DNA of 6,429 bases from Oligoflexia bacterium (lineage in GTDB: Bacteria > Bdellovibrionota > UBA1018), in contig JANXTV010000025.1 of assembly GCA_025352185.1 (NCBI GenBank), forward strand, positions 1-6,429, in the 5' to 3' direction. Position numbers and translations under genes: made by a program. Each line of letters begins with the position of its first letter. The first letter of the stretch is position 1. This document shows, piece by piece, positions 4,993 to 6,429 of the stretch. The notes under the pieces were generated by a model. That model worked only from the letters and a program-made list of their open reading frames with translations. It had not been told where the DNA came from and did not search any database.

Positions 4993-6429
4993 GCTTCAGC
5001 GTGAGTCGCAAGGACGTTTGGAAGCTCTACCTTTTCCCGCCGTTTACTTGCGAAGAGGCTATAGAAGCACGGCACGACGAAGAGCGTGAGGATCGTGGAT
5101 AGAGTTACTCCGCCGATCACCGACAGGGCCATGGGCCCGCGAGATTCAGCGCCCGGTCCGAATGCGATGGCTGCCGGAATGGCTCCGACCACCGTCGCGA
5201 GCGACGTCATGATAATCGGTCGCAGTCGGTTTGGGCAGGCTTCCATGAGTGCCTTTCGGACATCTTTCTCTCCGTGATCACGGACGTGATTCGTAAATTC
5301 GACGAGGAGAATCGAATTCTTCTTCACAATTCCCATCAGGAGGAGAAGGCCGATCATCGAATAGAGGTTGAGTGACTTTCCGAATAGCCAGAGCGTCAGA
5401 AACGCGCCCGAAAGCGAAAAGGGAAGGGCTAGGAGAACCGTTATCGGATCAATGAAACTGTTAAACTGCGAACCGAGGACCATGTACGCGACGATGATCC
5501 CGAGAAAAAGCGCAAAAATAAGACTCGTGAAGGATTCCTTAAACGTCTGGGAGGATCCGGTCGTGACGAAGCGGTATCCCGCGGGTAGGACGCGTCGAGA
5601 GATCTTTTCGGCGGTCTCGAGTGCGAGGGCCTGGTTCGCACCTGCTTTTACGTTCGAATAAATCGTAATCGCTCGCTGACGATCCTTACGGGTGATTTGC
5701 TGAAGACTCTTTCCTTCCCTTAAGTTGACGACTTCCTTCATCGGCACGAGTTCGCCGCGATTATTTCGTAAGTAAAGCGAATCGAGTCGTTCCTGGTACG
5801 GACGGGTATCATTTTCGTCGAGTTTCACCCGGATTTCATTCCGTCGGCCCCCTTCGGAGTAATATCCGGCGAGCGCGCCTCCGATGAGTGCGTTAATCGT
5901 CTGACCGATTTGCTGGACGGTAACGCCTCGGTTTGCGGCTTTCGCACGGTCGGGTAGGATTTGGACTTCGGGCATCCCTCGCTGGTAGTCACTATCGACA
6001 TCGACCATGATGCCGGACTTATCCATTTCATCTTTTATGGTTTCGCTCGCCGCGGCGAGTTTCTCCCAATCACTGCCCTGGATAGAAAATTCAATGGGGT
6101 AACCCTTGCCGGAAGAAAATCCCCGTGCCGAAAGGTCCTGCACGAATGCCTTCACGCCTTTTAGCGCTTTAAACTTTTCTCGTAGATCATCCATAACCGC
6201 GAACTGATCGCGCTTACGGGAACCCTTCGGTTTTAACGTGACGAATGCCATTCCCGTATTTACGTCTCCGCCACCGAATCCGCCCACCGATGAAAAATAC
6301 GTAAGGACTTCGGGAGTCTCCTTAAGTATTTTCTCGGCGGCGAGCATTTTTTCGTCCGTATTCGAGAGCGACGATCCGACCGGAGCCATGAAACGGACCA
6401 TGAAACGCGACTGATCCTCTGCGGGAAGG
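4989..6429 (-). CDS. RND-family efflux transporter permease, C-terminal half (cut by right edge)
   Basis: The frame enters from the right edge and ends in TAG at 4989-4991; about 480 codons are present, just under half of a usual permease of about 1040 residues. The ATG at 6399-6401 is internal, because PAEDQSRF precedes it in frame, as in AcrB-type proteins. The protein is an inner-membrane proton-driven exporter that works as a trimer with a periplasmic adaptor and outer-membrane channel. Numbering from that internal Met, residues 1-280 form the periplasmic porter and docking domain. Five membrane segments follow (about 290-310, 317-338, 344-369, 395-415 and 424-450). GIVKKNSILLVEF contains K361, the counterpart of the proton-relay Lys940 of AcrB, and RLRPIIMTSLATVVGAIP is the next family signature. 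This fits the hydrophobe/amphiphile (HAE-1) group rather than the heavy-metal group. The substrate is unknown. Adaptor and channel genes are not in the window. Confidence 0.95.
   Translation of the reverse strand, partial: LPAEDQSRFMVRFMAPVGSSLSNTDEKMLAAEKILKETPEVLTYFSSVGGFGGGDVNTGMAFVTLKPKGSRKRDQFAVMDDLREKFKALKGVKAFVQDLSARGFSSGKGYPIEFSIQGSDWEKLAAASETIKDEMDKSGIMVDVDSDYQRGMPEVQILPDRAKAANRGVTVQQIGQTINALIGGALAGYYSEGGRRNEIRVKLDENDTRPYQERLDSLYLRNNRGELVPMKEVVNLREGKSLQQITRKDRQRAITIYSNVKAGANQALALETAEKISRRVLPAGYRFVTTGSSQTFKESFTSLIFALFLGIIVAYMVLGSQFNSFIDPITVLLALPFSLSGAFLTLWLFGKSLNLYSMIGLLLLMGIVKKNSILLVEFTNHVRDHGEKDVRKALMEACPNRLRPIIMTSLATVVGAIPAAIAFGPGAESRGPMALSVIGGVTLSTILTLFVVPCFYSLFASKRREKVELPNVLATHAEA

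Noticed and set aside
6399..6401. ATG as the start of the efflux gene
   Set aside because: The frame stays open to the window edge with PAEDQSRF before this Met, matching the interior of AcrB-type pumps. The gene is cut by the edge and does not start here.

Overview
This 6.4 kb window comes from a bacterial chromosome of roughly 50% G+C. It carries three minus-strand protein genes in its left two thirds, one plus-strand gene near the right, and a fourth minus-strand gene that runs off the right edge. The mix fits Bdellovibrionota or a neighbouring Gram-negative lineage: a SNF2-type protein with an N-terminal SWIM zinc finger, a soluble GAF sensor kinase, a secreted low-complexity protein and an RND exporter. 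That placement is inference and no marker gene confirms it. No mobile element, CRISPR array, tRNA or rRNA was seen.

Layout, left to right. (1) 1-883, minus: N-terminal 294 residues of a SWIM/SNF2-family protein, cut by the left edge. (2) 884-1295: a gap with two intrinsic terminators, both better paired as minus-strand RNA. Between them lies a probable small RNA (about 1036 to 933) with a -10 box, a wobble-paired hairpin, a CU-rich single-stranded stretch and a terminator. (3) 1296-2663, minus: a 455-residue secreted protein with a signal peptide and a Gly/Asn/Gln/Asp repeat domain. (4) 2833-4104, minus: a soluble GAF-histidine kinase. (5) 4105-4455: a gap with a 6-bp dyad in front of the kinase and a possible 28-residue small gene on the minus strand. 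(6) 4456-4992, plus: a TPR protein. (7) 4989-6429, minus: the C-terminal half of an RND efflux pump, converging on the TPR gene with a 4-base overlap of stop codons.

The genes look like separate transcription units rather than one pathway. The most interesting link is between the small RNA and the secreted-protein gene next to it. The CU-rich stretch of the RNA can pair with the ribosome binding site and start codon of that gene over 15 base pairs with one bulged base. This suggests translational control of the repeat protein by its neighbour, as an untested hypothesis.
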